Origin: Paenibacillus gyeongsangnamensis
GTDB taxonomy: Bacteria > Bacillota > Bacilli > Paenibacillales > NBRC-103111
DNA length: 64,000 nucleotides
Direction: 5' to 3'
NCBI RefSeq assembly: GCF_027533625.1
Contig: NZ_JAQAGZ010000001.1
Coordinates: 1 to 64,000 of the forward strand
Shown: positions 52,568 to 61,228 of the stretch, in pieces
How the letters are laid out: the number at the start of each line of letters is the position of its first letter
Position numbering within the stretch: position 1 is the first letter of the stretch
The notes under the pieces: model-generated
The model's input: only the letters and a program-made list of their open reading frames with translations
What the model was told of the DNA's origin: nothing
Database searches by the model: none
Position numbers and translations under genes: made by a program

Positions 52568-52712
52568 AAGTGTAAAAAAAAGGAATATAAAATCCTTCTA
52601 AAATGCGGTTCGTAACGGCGGTTTTATATTATGTTGTGGGCTATCCGCTAAGGAAACCAAACGGTAGAAAGAGGGAGTCGCGAATATTCTAACTGTTATA
52701 GTACAAAGTCTT

Positions 52713-53048
52713 TTGATTCTTGTTTTTTTCTTTAGCATTCTGAGTAAAATTGCTGGTGCGACCATGCAGGTCGAAGCGTTTAATCATTTAAAGCTGCCAC
52801 AATGGTTCAGAACATTTACAGGATTTGTGCAATTGATTGGCGTTGCAGGACTGATTGCGGGCTTTTGGAATAAAGGTTCTCTCTCAATATCAACATTATG
52901 GATAGCTTGTACGATGCTAGGTGCTATATTGTTTCATTTACGCGTTGGTGACCCGTTGAAGCGATGGGCTGCTCCGTTACTTTTAATGATAGTATCCATT
53001 ACATTATCATTTTTATACTTTTCCGAGCTAAGAGATGTTTTCATCTGA
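52713..53048 (+). CDS. DoxX-like membrane protein
   Basis: A small protein with four hydrophobic helices (ILVFFFSILSKIAGATM, FTGFVQLIGVAGLIAGFW, LWIACTMLGAILFHLRVG, APLLLMIVSITLSFLYF) and the DoxX-type pattern of a Lys in helix 1 and H..R at helix 3. The true start is uncertain: the frame stays open further upstream (NILTVIVQSL) without a standard start codon except TTG 52713. DoxX-like proteins accompany azoreductases and dioxygenases in the MhqR regulon of Bacillus. A 5' duplicate lies at 50879-51153. Confidence 0.8.
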   Translation: MILVFFFSILSKIAGATMQVEAFNHLKLPQWFRTFTGFVQLIGVAGLIAGFWNKGSLSISTLWIACTMLGAILFHLRVGDPLKRWAAPLLLMIVSITLSFLYFSELRDVFI

Positions 53049-53094
53049 AATGTTTTTTTTATTATATCCACAATCCATCAGGAGATGACAAATA

Positions 53095-53721
53095 ATGAGT
53101 ACTGTTCTTTTTGTAAAAGCTAATAATCGTCCTATTGAACAAGCGGTGAGCATGCAATTGTACGATTCCTTTCGCAAAGCTTATATCGAATCCCATCTTA
53201 AGGATACAATTCTCGAATTGGATTTGTTTCACGAAAACCTTCCTTATTTTGATGGACAAATGCTCAGCGGAATTTTCAAAGCAGCTCAAGGAATGCAACT
53301 TACGTCAAAAGAAGCTGAACTGAAAGATATTGCAGACCGCTATCTTGATCAATTTTTAAGCGTTGATAAAATCGTATTCGGTTTTCCGCTGTGGAATATG
53401 ACGGTGCCGGCAGTGCTTCTTACTTATATCAATTATTTGAGTCGGGCAGGAAAAACGTTCAAATATACTTCTCAAGGTTCTATCGGACTAGCGGGAGACA
53501 AAAAGGTTGCATTGTTATGTGCAAGAGGTGGCGATTATTCCGAAGAACCATTGGCTTCAAACGAAATGGCTGTAAATTATGTTACCAGAATTATGAAGTT
53601 ATACGGAATTCACGATATCACAACCGTTATTATCGAGGGGCACCATCAATATTCTGATAGGAGTGAAAACATTATTCAAGCTGGTATTCGTAACGCACGC
53701 GATGCCGCCAAGTTATTTTAA
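53095..53721 (+). CDS. azoR: FMN-dependent NADH-azoreductase
   Basis: A 208-residue flavodoxin-fold enzyme of the AzoR family. Features are the N-terminal strand STVLFVKANNRP and the FMN-binding segment FGFPLWNMTVPAVLLTYINY (~100-120), FKYTSQGSIGLAGDKKVALL and CARGGDYS. It reduces azo bonds and quinones with NADH, protecting against electrophilic stress. The ribosome binding site is AGGAGATG. It is convergent with the MarR gene, with a shared terminator between them. Confidence 0.92.
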   Translation: MSTVLFVKANNRPIEQAVSMQLYDSFRKAYIESHLKDTILELDLFHENLPYFDGQMLSGIFKAAQGMQLTSKEAELKDIADRYLDQFLSVDKIVFGFPLWNMTVPAVLLTYINYLSRAGKTFKYTSQGSIGLAGDKKVALLCARGGDYSEEPLASNEMAVNYVTRIMKLYGIHDITTVIIEGHHQYSDRSENIIQAGIRNARDAAKLF

Positions 53722-53726
53722 GAATA

Positions 53727-53767
53727 AAAAGAGGCAACCCAAGTTATTGATGCAGGGTTGCCTTTCT
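53727..53767. terminator. Bidirectional terminator between azoR and marR
   Basis: AAGAGGCAACCC pairs with GGGTTGCCTTTC with T-rich ends on both strands. It serves the convergent genes on each side. Confidence 0.75.
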
Positions 53768-53779
53768 CATATCTCATGG

Positions 53780-54259
53780 TTAATTCAAATCATCTTCGCA
53801 AGCACTGGGTAGTTCCTTTTCGTTAAATAGATGTAACAACAATTCCAGGAACTGTGAGCGTTGCTCCTGTGTTAGGCCTTGAACTAACTTTTCTGCTATT
53901 TCTGTCTGTTTCGAAAGAGCTTCACTTAGATGGGCCTGTGCCAGTTCCGTAAGCTGAAGACGAGTTGCCCTGCGGTCCGTCGGATCAGGAGATCGGATAA
54001 GGAGGTTATCTTTTTCAAGCGCGTCTACTAAGTCGGTAACGGTTCTTGCTTGAATACCCAGTTTAGCCGCCAATTCATTCATTCGGATTTTTCCTACCTC
54101 CGATACAGTAGACAGCACGCGTAAGCGGGGACCGGTTATTTGAAAAGGGATGTCAAGTGAAGAAAATTGCGTCTTAAATTCTCTTTGGATAGAGTGAGTC
54201 GCTCTAACCAATATATGAATAACATCAATCGCTTGAGGATCTTTGAAATGGATTGACAT
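53780..54259 (-). CDS. MarR family transcriptional regulator
   Basis: A 159-residue winged-helix repressor: helical dimer part (DVIHILVRATHSIQREFKTQ), recognition helix (MNELAAKLGIQARTVTDLVD) and wing (DNLLIRSPDPTDRRATRLQL), with the DPTDRR motif typical of MarR. Start ATG 54259 is chosen because AAGGAG lies ~10 nt upstream; an 18-codon upstream extension is unlikely. It adjoins the azoreductase set and is divergent from an MFS gene remnant; it may repress either. Confidence 0.9.
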   Translation of the reverse strand: MSIHFKDPQAIDVIHILVRATHSIQREFKTQFSSLDIPFQITGPRLRVLSTVSEVGKIRMNELAAKLGIQARTVTDLVDALEKDNLLIRSPDPTDRRATRLQLTELAQAHLSEALSKQTEIAEKLVQGLTQEQRSQFLELLLHLFNEKELPSACEDDLN

Positions 54260-54427
54260 ATGAACAGGGCTCCTTTTATTAATAATGATTGGATACTTAC
54301 GATTTCTGTACACTTGTTCTTTAATAATTCATTATAACCCGATTAGTTTGATGAAGTCACTAATACAACTATAACTTCTTCCGAATGTGCATCCTTAGTA
54401 ATGAAAAAACAGGGGGAGGGAATAATT

Positions 54428-54889
54428 ATGAATGATACAGCGGTAAAGAATGGTGATAGGCTGCTGCGTATTCTGGTCGTTGCATTGATATTCTCTGTCA
54501 TGAACGGGACGATGTTTAAAACGTTCGGACTTATTCTTTTTGCCTTTGGCTCTTTCGTTGGTATGCTAGCTTTCGATTACTGGATGGTTGTTCTCGGTCG
54601 TGTACTGCAAGCTTCCGGGGCCGGGGTACTTCCCGCGACAGCGATGATAATTCCCACTCGATATTTCGCTCCCGAGAAGCGCGGAAGAGCGCTTGGTACA
54701 TCGGCAATCGGACTTGCTCTCGGCAGTGCACTTGGACCGATTATCGCGGGTTTGATCTCGAACTTCGGAAGTTGGAGGCTGCTATTCGTCGTCGGGGCAA
54801 TCATGCTGGCTTTATTTATCGTGAGAGTCCGTGCGGTATCCAATCCTTTTAATCAGCCGGAAATCTTTGCAAATAGAAGCTTCTCTTAA
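54428..54889 (+). pseudogene. MFS drug transporter with internal deletions
   Basis: ATG 54428 has GGGGGAGGGAAT upstream. The product starts as helix 1 of a DHA2-type transporter (RILVVALIFSVMNGTMF) but passes directly to helix 3 (TFGLILFAFGSFVGMLAFDY) and on to motif C (GLALGSALGPIIAG) and helix 6. After LFIVRVRA it jumps to the central loop (NPFNQPEIFANRSFS) and stops. Two or more deletions leave ~150 residues of an expected ~450. Divergent from the MarR gene, its probable former regulator. Confidence 0.85.
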
Positions 54890-55094
54890 CATACCTCCAG
54901 TTGGCGATATCAAACCGCTGAAAGGTTAAGTCGGCTTGTATTGTAACAGATTCCATCATCGTTTTGATGAAGGGATTTTTTTTGAACCAAAGCAGGTTTT
55001 ACAAAAATTCAACATGTCGATGATACCCTCATAACAATACGGTTGTATTCTAATAATGACAAGTGAATATATAAGTTTGGGTTGGAGATATAAG

Positions 55095-55148
55095 AAACCT
55101 ATAGTGAGATGAACCATTCTTTTGGTCTTCTCTTGCTATAGGTTTTTT
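55095..55148 (+). terminator. Leader terminator upstream of glpP, possible GlpP target
   Basis: AAACCTATAG pairs with CTATAGGTTT and inner arms GAGATGAACC/GGTCTTCTC extend the stem, with TTTTTT following. It lies between a likely promoter region and glpP, not after a gene, so it resembles the leader terminators at which GlpP acts in Bacillus glp operons. Confidence 0.6.
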
Positions 55149-55176
55149 TGCTTAGTGCGATAAGGAGGTGATTAGG

Positions 55177-55761
55177 TTGAGGAAAGAAGAGTTTTACTTG
55201 TCACTTGCAAAATATAAGAAAGTCGCTTCCGTAACGCAAGTCAAGCATATTGAGAAAGTGCTTGAACATCAAGTGAGCGGGGTATTTCTTTTTGCCGGAA
55301 ATATCGGCATGATTAAGCGCTATGTTGATTTTTACAAATCTCACAACCTCTTTGTGTTTTTGCATATGGAAAAGATTCGCGAGCTTCAATCGAACAGAGA
55401 AAGTCTTGAATTTATTTCCAATTATATCAAACCGACCGGGATTATCAGCACCAAAAATACAGTGATCCAGCAAGCCAAAAAACTGAATCTGCTAACGATC
55501 CAGCGACTCTTTCTTATCGATTTCGATGCATTGCACACCGGCATGGAGTCGTTTCAGGAGACGAAGCCGGATGCCATTGAGCTATTGCCGGGCTTGCTTC
55601 CGGATATGGTGGCTACGATAAAAAAACAAACGGATATTCCTATCATTACCGGCTGGTTGATCAGTACACGGGAGCAAATGATCGCTCCTATCCAAAAAGG
55701 GGCCTTAGCGGTATCTACGGGGAATCCGGAGTTGTGGGGGGCGGATCTGACTAACGGATAA
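55177..55761 (+). CDS. glpP: Glycerol-3-phosphate-responsive antiterminator GlpP
   Basis: A 194-residue RNA-binding antiterminator. Family blocks are GVFLFAGNIGMIKRYVDFYK, LFVFLHMEKIREL, DYIKPTGIISTKN-type (here FISNYIKPTGIISTK), AIELLPGLLPDMVATIKKQT, and the end ITGWLISTREQM. Start TTG 55177 is favoured by AAGGAGGTG at ideal distance; GTG 55168 would overlap that site. In Bacillus, GlpP with glycerol-3-phosphate binds leader mRNA and prevents termination of glp genes. Here it heads a transport operon and has a terminator in front of itself, suggesting self-control. Confidence 0.92.
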   Translation: MRKEEFYLSLAKYKKVASVTQVKHIEKVLEHQVSGVFLFAGNIGMIKRYVDFYKSHNLFVFLHMEKIRELQSNRESLEFISNYIKPTGIISTKNTVIQQAKKLNLLTIQRLFLIDFDALHTGMESFQETKPDAIELLPGLLPDMVATIKKQTDIPIITGWLISTREQMIAPIQKGALAVSTGNPELWGADLTNG

Positions 55762-55876
55762 ACATTAACACCTAGTTAACATAATTCTTCGCCGAGAAAA
55801 TATTAAACTTACATTTGTTATATACACTAGGTATTGGAACTGAACCTATACATCTAACAGGAGAGTGAGAATCGAC

Positions 55877-57211
55877 ATGGGTAAATGGAAAACGACGACA
55901 TTAACATCATGTATCGCCCTGGGTTTGACATTAACGCTTGCAGGGTGTGGAAAAGGGACTGCCACATCAAGCGGTGCTTCAGCGAATGCCGGAACCGCCC
56001 CGACCGGGCCTGTTACGATTGAATACTGGCATGTGAATTCGCAGGATTTTGGCGGAGATGGCGTAAAAGAGCTGGTCAAAAAGTTCAATGATACGCATAA
56101 AGATATTCAGGTTGTCGACAAATATCAACCGGGCAACTACCCGGGGCTGCTGCAAAAAGCGCAAGCTGCCATTAGTGGTGGCACTCCGCCGGATGTAGCG
56201 CAGATCGGTTACAACTTTATTTCTTATGTGACGGAGAATGTTCCGTTTACCTCGGTTGAGGATGCTGCCAAAAACGATAAAAAAGAACCGAATTTCATTA
56301 AAGACAATTATCTGTCCAATATCATTCAGCTTGGGCAATCGAAAGACGGGAAAGTCGTTGGCCTTCCTTATTCCGTAAGTAATCCGGTTATGTATTATAA
56401 TGCCGATCTTTTAAAACAGGTGGGCTGGGATGCAAACAATCCGCCTAAAACATGGGACGAGGTTCGGAAATTAAGTGCTCTGGTGAAGGAAAAAACGGGG
56501 AATTACGGACTTTACATTCAGGAACCGCCCGATAACTGGGCTCAATATGCCTTGGGGAAATCGAACGGCGGGGAATGGTTGAAAACGGAAAACGGAAAGC
56601 CAAAAGCAGCATTCGATAATCCTGAAGTGATTCAGGCGTATCAAATGATGGGCGACATGGTGAAGGACAAGCTGGCGCTGCACGCCAAATGGGAAGAAGG
56701 GCTTCAGGCGTTCAGCAGCGGTAAAGTGGCGATGGTTGTCACAACGATTGCCAAGCGCGAAAGCTTGCAAAAGCAAAGCAAATTTGACCTGCGTACGACG
56801 TTGTTCCCAACATTTGGAGACAAGAAACGCAGCATTCCGGCGGGCGGCAATGCCTTGTTCATCTTCTCCAAAGATCCGAACAAACAAGCGGCTGCATGGG
56901 AATTTATCAAGTTTATGGAATCTCCTGAATCTTTGGCCACATGGACGAAAGCAACCGGCTATTTGCCTCCGCGCAAAGGAGTGGCTGAAGACCCGAATGG
57001 ACTGAAGTCTTTCCTCGAAACAAATCCGTTAATGAAACCGGCCCTTGAGCAGATGAACGGCGTAGTTCCGTGGGTCAACTTCCCTGGTGCTAACGGGCTG
57101 CAGGCCGAACAAGCGTTGATCGACGCGCGCGACGAAATTTTGACGGGCAAATCGGACGCTGCGACAGCGCTGAAAAACGCGGCGGATAAAGTAAATAAAT
57201 TGCTTCAATAA
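55877..57211 (+). CDS. ugpB: Glycerol-3-phosphate/glycan ABC transporter substrate-binding lipoprotein (UgpB-like)
   Basis: A ~444-residue lipoprotein; the signal peptide ends LTLAGCGK (lipobox cysteine ~24). The mature protein is a cluster D-type binding protein: EYWHVNSQDFGGDGVKELVK, GGTPPDVAQIGYNFISYV, VGLPYSVSNPVMYYNADLLK and FSSGKVAMVVT. Start ATG 55877 is chosen over an in-frame GTG 55865 that overlaps the GGAGAG site. Proximity to glpP and a UgpC-like ATPase suggests glycerol-3-phosphate or glycerophosphodiesters as substrate. Confidence 0.88.
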   Translation: MGKWKTTTLTSCIALGLTLTLAGCGKGTATSSGASANAGTAPTGPVTIEYWHVNSQDFGGDGVKELVKKFNDTHKDIQVVDKYQPGNYPGLLQKAQAAISGGTPPDVAQIGYNFISYVTENVPFTSVEDAAKNDKKEPNFIKDNYLSNIIQLGQSKDGKVVGLPYSVSNPVMYYNADLLKQVGWDANNPPKTWDEVRKLSALVKEKTGNYGLYIQEPPDNWAQYALGKSNGGEWLKTENGKPKAAFDNPEVIQAYQMMGDMVKDKLALHAKWEEGLQAFSSGKVAMVVTTIAKRESLQKQSKFDLRTTLFPTFGDKKRSIPAGGNALFIFSKDPNKQAAAWEFIKFMESPESLATWTKATGYLPPRKGVAEDPNGLKSFLETNPLMKPALEQMNGVVPWVNFPGANGLQAEQALIDARDEILTGKSDAATALKNAADKVNKLLQ

Positions 57212-57235
57212 TCTGATGGAGGAAGGTTTTTTGAG

Positions 57236-58030
57236 ATGAAACCATTTATTAATCTGCTACCTTATATGCATCGTGTGGACGATGCCGTGGAATTGTTGGA
57301 CCGCTGGAAGGGCGGCATTGAAATTTCAATGGATGGGCCGAACTGGAGAGAACCGCTCAATTGGGAGCAAGAATGTCACAGGTTCGATAGCCACGTGGGA
57401 CCTCTAAGCGTACATGCGCCGATTTGGGAATTGAATTTGGCTACCCCACGCTTCGGCGTCATTCGCGAATATTCCTTTGAGGTCTATAAGGAATGCCTGA
57501 AATGGTCCAAGATTATCGGAGCCGAGCAGGTCGTTATTCATCCGAGCCTATACTCGACACCGGTGTTCCTGCGCCGCGAATCCCAGCAGGTGGCCAAAGA
57601 GAATTTGATGAGATTGGGCGAAGAAGCCCATAAGCTCGGTATTGACATGGCCGTGGAGAACGTCGGACTCGGAAGTTTCGCCTTGTTTGATCAGGAGGAA
57701 TTTGTACGCTTGTTCGAAGAGATTCCGAGCATCAAGGCTCTGGTGGATGTCGGTCATGCGCATATTAACGGATGGGATACTCCATCTGTCATTCGGGAAC
57801 TTGGAACGGGATTATGTGCGGTTCACCTGCACGACAATGACGGTCATCACGACCTGCATCAACCTGTCGGGCACGGAACCATAGATTGGAAGTCGATCTG
57901 GGAAGCATTGCGGGGGATCAAGCACTCGTACCGCGCGATTCTTGAATACAAAGAAGAGACTCCAACTGAGATTCTTCTGGAACATGTCGGAATAATCGAA
58001 CACGAGTTGGAGGCTCAAACCGCGCAATGA
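57236..58030 (+). CDS. Sugar phosphate isomerase/AP endonuclease-type TIM barrel protein
   Basis: A 264-residue xylose-isomerase-like TIM barrel: GIEISMDGPNW, SVHAPIWELNLATPRFG, AEQVVIHPSLYS, MAVENVGLGSF (metal-binding E), ALVDVGHAHINGW (D, H), AVHLHDNDGHHDLH (H, D, H) and RAILEYKEET (E). All metal ligands are present. GGAGGAAGG lies upstream; its stop overlaps the next start (ATGA). Inside a UgpB-A-E-C operon it could process the imported glycerophosphodiester or its product; the reaction is unknown. Confidence 0.85.
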   Translation: MKPFINLLPYMHRVDDAVELLDRWKGGIEISMDGPNWREPLNWEQECHRFDSHVGPLSVHAPIWELNLATPRFGVIREYSFEVYKECLKWSKIIGAEQVVIHPSLYSTPVFLRRESQQVAKENLMRLGEEAHKLGIDMAVENVGLGSFALFDQEEFVRLFEEIPSIKALVDVGHAHINGWDTPSVIRELGTGLCAVHLHDNDGHHDLHQPVGHGTIDWKSIWEALRGIKHSYRAILEYKEETPTEILLEHVGIIEHELEAQTAQ

Positions 58031-58914
58031 AGTCTGTTTGGAGAAAAGTTCGGCCTTATGTTTATATTTTACCGGCTCTGCTTCCTCTGCTTGTTTTCGT
58101 CTATTACCCGTTATACCGGTCGCTGCAAATTAGTTTCCTGCAGTGGAATATGGTCAGTCCGAACCCAAAATGGGTCGGACTGTCCAACTACACTAACTTG
58201 CTGACGAGCGATGAATTCTGGATCGCGGTCAAAAATACAGGTTTTTATGCCCTTATTCTACTTATCGGTTTATTTGCGGCTCCGTTTCTTGTTGCTTTCG
58301 CCGTGACCCGAGCAAATTCGAAGTGGGCTTCTTTTTATAAAGGAGCCATTTTTACACCGACTGTACTGTCTCTTTCCGTCTCCTCGATCGTATTTTTATG
58401 GCTGCTGAATCCGGTGATCGGTGTCATCAATCACACGCTCGCGGCTGTTGGGATCTCCGGAGTGAACTGGCTCAGCGATCCGTTTTGGGCCAAATGGGCC
58501 GTAAGCCTTTCCGTTACATGGAAAGAGTTCGGCTACAATTTTATCGTGCTTCTGGCCGGCCTACTTGCCATACCGCAAGAAATGAGCGAATCCGCCCGGG
58601 TGCAGGGGCTTAGGTCGAATTTCGGGCTGCTGCGTAAAATTATCATTCCTATGGCATCGGGAACTTTGATTTATGTTTTTGTGACGGCGATCGTCGTCGG
58701 TATCCAGGATGTATTCGTGCCGGTAGAAATGCTGACCAATGGCGGGCCGAATCAATCCACGAGCAATTTGGTGTTTCTCGTCTATCAGTACGGTTTTCAA
58801 TTTTTCAAAAGCGGACTTGCATCGGCAACGGCCATTATAACCTTTATCGCTTTCCTTCTTCTCATCATCGTACAGGCTCTGGTCATGGATCGGAGGGCGT
58901 ATTATGAGAATTAA
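58027..58914 (+). CDS. ugpA: ABC transporter permease (UgpA-like)
   Basis: A 295-residue permease with six spans, starting YVYILPALLPLLVFVYYPLY. The EAA loop is ESARVQGLRSNFGLLRKIII (~ residue 190). The TNGGPNQSTSNLVF periplasmic segment is typical of MalF/UgpA-type subunits. Translationally coupled to genes on both sides (4-nt and 11-nt overlaps). Confidence 0.9.
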   Translation: MKSVWRKVRPYVYILPALLPLLVFVYYPLYRSLQISFLQWNMVSPNPKWVGLSNYTNLLTSDEFWIAVKNTGFYALILLIGLFAAPFLVAFAVTRANSKWASFYKGAIFTPTVLSLSVSSIVFLWLLNPVIGVINHTLAAVGISGVNWLSDPFWAKWAVSLSVTWKEFGYNFIVLLAGLLAIPQEMSESARVQGLRSNFGLLRKIIIPMASGTLIYVFVTAIVVGIQDVFVPVEMLTNGGPNQSTSNLVFLVYQYGFQFFKSGLASATAIITFIAFLLLIIVQALVMDRRAYYEN

Positions 58915-59722
58915 GCTGAACGGCTGGAATGTGCTTCTATGGATCTGCCTATTCTGCAGCTTTTTTCCGCTCGTTTGGATGATTACGACTACGTTTAAAC
59001 AGGCGGACCAAATATTCGGGGATTTTTTGAACCCCATTCCGCATCCATTCACATTGGAAAATATCATCTATGTACTGAATTCGGTTCCGATGTTCCAATA
59101 TTTTATGAATTCGCTTCTTGTCGCCTGTTTGGTTACCGCCTTTCAGTTATTTACCAGCATTTTGGCGGCCTATGCCTTCACCCGGTTTGATTTTAAAGGC
59201 CGGCAGTTTTTATTTTATGTCGTCGTTGCAAGCATGCTGATTCCGATCCAGGTGACTATGCTTCCCAATTACCTCTTGATCAGCAAGCTGGGATGGCTGG
59301 ATTCATATGCCGGTTTGGTTGCTCCGCAATTGGCGAGCGGCATGGGTGTGTTTTTGCTGCGGCAAACGTTTCGCACGATACCGGCCAGTCTGTACGAATC
59401 GGCGAAAGTGGGAGGGGCCGGGGAATGGCATATTTTATGGCGTATTGCGTTTCCCGTTGTGCGGCCGACTTTTTTCGCACTGGGCGTTTTGATTTTTATC
59501 AATGTGTGGAATGAGTATTTCTGGCCGCTTCTTGTCATTAACAATAAAAATATGCTGACGATCCCGCTCGCCATTCAGTTGTTTATCAGTGGCGAAGGCG
59601 GGACTTCCTGGGGGCCGATGATGGCGGTCGCAACGCTCGCTTCCGTACCGCCTTTGATCGCTTTCCTTATCGTGAACAGGCAAATCATTAACAGCTTTAT
59701 TAGTACGGGAGTCAAAGGATAG
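58904..59722 (+). CDS. ugpE: ABC transporter permease (UgpE-like)
   Basis: A 272-residue permease of the MalG/UgpE type: SFFPLVWMITTTFKQADQIF at the N-terminus, EAA loop ESAKVGGAGEWHILWRIAFP (~165-185), and the end RQIINSFISTGVKG, which is the hallmark C-terminus. It overlaps the preceding gene by 11 bp and pairs with it. Confidence 0.9.
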   Translation: MRIKLNGWNVLLWICLFCSFFPLVWMITTTFKQADQIFGDFLNPIPHPFTLENIIYVLNSVPMFQYFMNSLLVACLVTAFQLFTSILAAYAFTRFDFKGRQFLFYVVVASMLIPIQVTMLPNYLLISKLGWLDSYAGLVAPQLASGMGVFLLRQTFRTIPASLYESAKVGGAGEWHILWRIAFPVVRPTFFALGVLIFINVWNEYFWPLLVINNKNMLTIPLAIQLFISGEGGTSWGPMMAVATLASVPPLIAFLIVNRQIINSFISTGVKG

Positions 59723-59749
59723 TACCATAAACGAATGAAGGTGATATTC

Positions 59750-60907
59750 TTGCATAATCAATTCGGTATCCGGTTCGAAGCAGTTCGTAAAACATTCGGG
59801 GCGGAAACGATCATTCCTTCGCTTGACCTGGACATTATAAGCGGCGAAAGGCTGGTGCTGCTCGGGCCATCCGGCTGCGGCAAAACGACGATCATGCGGT
59901 TAATCGCGGGACTTGAGCAAGTTTCGTCCGGGGACATCTACATGGGTGGCAAAAAAGTGAACGGCATGGATGCCAGCGAACGCAACGTATCCATGGTGTT
60001 TCAGAATTACGCATTATATCCGCATATGACGGTATTTGACAATATGGCATTTTCACTCAAGCTGCGTAAAGTACCCAAAACGGAAATGACCAGAAGGATC
60101 CAGGAAATTGCCGATAAACTGGAACTGGGTCACCTTTTGAAAAGAAAACCGCGCGAGCTTTCAGGAGGACAGCGTCAGCGTGTCGCTCTGGGCAGGGCTA
60201 TCGCGCAGCAGTCTCCTTATTTTTTGCTGGATGAGCCGCTATCGAATTTGGACGCGCAATTACGGACGAATGCCCGCAACGAATTGGTGGAGCTGCACGA
60301 AACGTATCCGACAACGATGATCTATGTCACTCATGATCAGGTGGAGGCGATGACTATCGGCCATCGGATCGCAGTGCTGCGAAAGGGGCAGGTTCAGCAG
60401 ATCAGCTCTCCGGATGATATCTACAACCGCCCTGCGAACAAGTTTGTAGCAACCTTTATCGGCAATCCGCCGATGAACGTCGTTTCGGTTCAAATGAGCG
60501 ACAACGGATTGTTATTTGCGGAACAGGAGATTATCTTGCCGAACGTGATTCGGGCAGAACTCGTGCGGCAGTCGGGCCGCCAAGTTTTGCTCGGAATCCG
60601 GCCGGAAGCGTTAAAACTGCAGCTGGGTGTCGAGCCAAGATCATCTGGTTTTTCCGTCAAAGGCGAGTATTTGCGTACGGAATATTTGGGTGCGCAGTAT
60701 GTTCATCATGTTGCCGTGCAGCAGCAGCGTCTGCTAATTGCAACGCCTACCCCGGCGGGTGTTTCTCCTCATTCCAATGTCACGATCACGGCGTCATTCG
60801 AGCATCTTCATTTTTTTGATGCCGGAGAAGGGGAACAGCGGATTGCTCTCTTTGAAAGGGATCGATCGCAGAACACCGAGTATCTTCCGCAAGGGATTGC
60901 CCAATAA
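59750..60907 (+). CDS. ugpC: ABC transporter ATPase (UgpC/MsmK-like)
   Basis: A 385-residue ATPase. Walker A GPSGCGKTT (39-47), Q-loop VFQNYALYPHMTVFDNM, signature LSGGQRQRVALGRA (~134), Walker B YFLLDEPLSNLD (~155) and switch His in YVTHDQ are intact. The C-terminal ~150 residues form the TOBE/OB regulatory region (VLLGIRPEALKLQ). Start TTG 59750 is preferred (AAGGTGAT just upstream); ATG 59735 is an alternative. Such ATPases can serve several sugar importers, so it may also power the system at 27717-31253. Confidence 0.9.
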   Translation: MHNQFGIRFEAVRKTFGAETIIPSLDLDIISGERLVLLGPSGCGKTTIMRLIAGLEQVSSGDIYMGGKKVNGMDASERNVSMVFQNYALYPHMTVFDNMAFSLKLRKVPKTEMTRRIQEIADKLELGHLLKRKPRELSGGQRQRVALGRAIAQQSPYFLLDEPLSNLDAQLRTNARNELVELHETYPTTMIYVTHDQVEAMTIGHRIAVLRKGQVQQISSPDDIYNRPANKFVATFIGNPPMNVVSVQMSDNGLLFAEQEIILPNVIRAELVRQSGRQVLLGIRPEALKLQLGVEPRSSGFSVKGEYLRTEYLGAQYVHHVAVQQQRLLIATPTPAGVSPHSNVTITASFEHLHFFDAGEGEQRIALFERDRSQNTEYLPQGIAQ

Positions 60908-60956
60908 GGAATGGGAGTTGGATATTGACTTGAGGTTCATATTTCAGTCAAAAAAT

Positions 60957-61000
60957 TAAGGCACTAAGGGATCTTGATATCAAGATCCCTTAGTGCCTTA
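60957..61000. terminator. Perfect 22-bp-arm palindrome, bidirectional terminator-like
   Basis: The 44-nt stretch from TAAGGCACTAAGGGATCTTG to its exact reverse complement is a perfect palindrome with no mismatch. It lies 50 bp after the ATPase stop. Neither side has a clear T-run beyond TTTA, so RNA-end protection or a protein site is also possible. 61001-61228 contains no supported gene. Confidence 0.65.
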
Positions 61001-61228
61001 TTTACGTAGAACAAACATTCACTGACAATATCGACACTCTGCAAAGATAGGTAATCAAGATGATTGTACGAATGGCGGTTAAGGTGCTATTGTATGCCCT
61101 ATACCGTCTTAGTAGTAATTTAGCTAAATATTGTCTTAAGAAGTTGGGAGTTGGCTGTATTTCTATGACACCACACATCTTGGCACATAAAAAGGTTACA
61201 ATAAAAGCATGGAAGGGGGTGAACGAAT

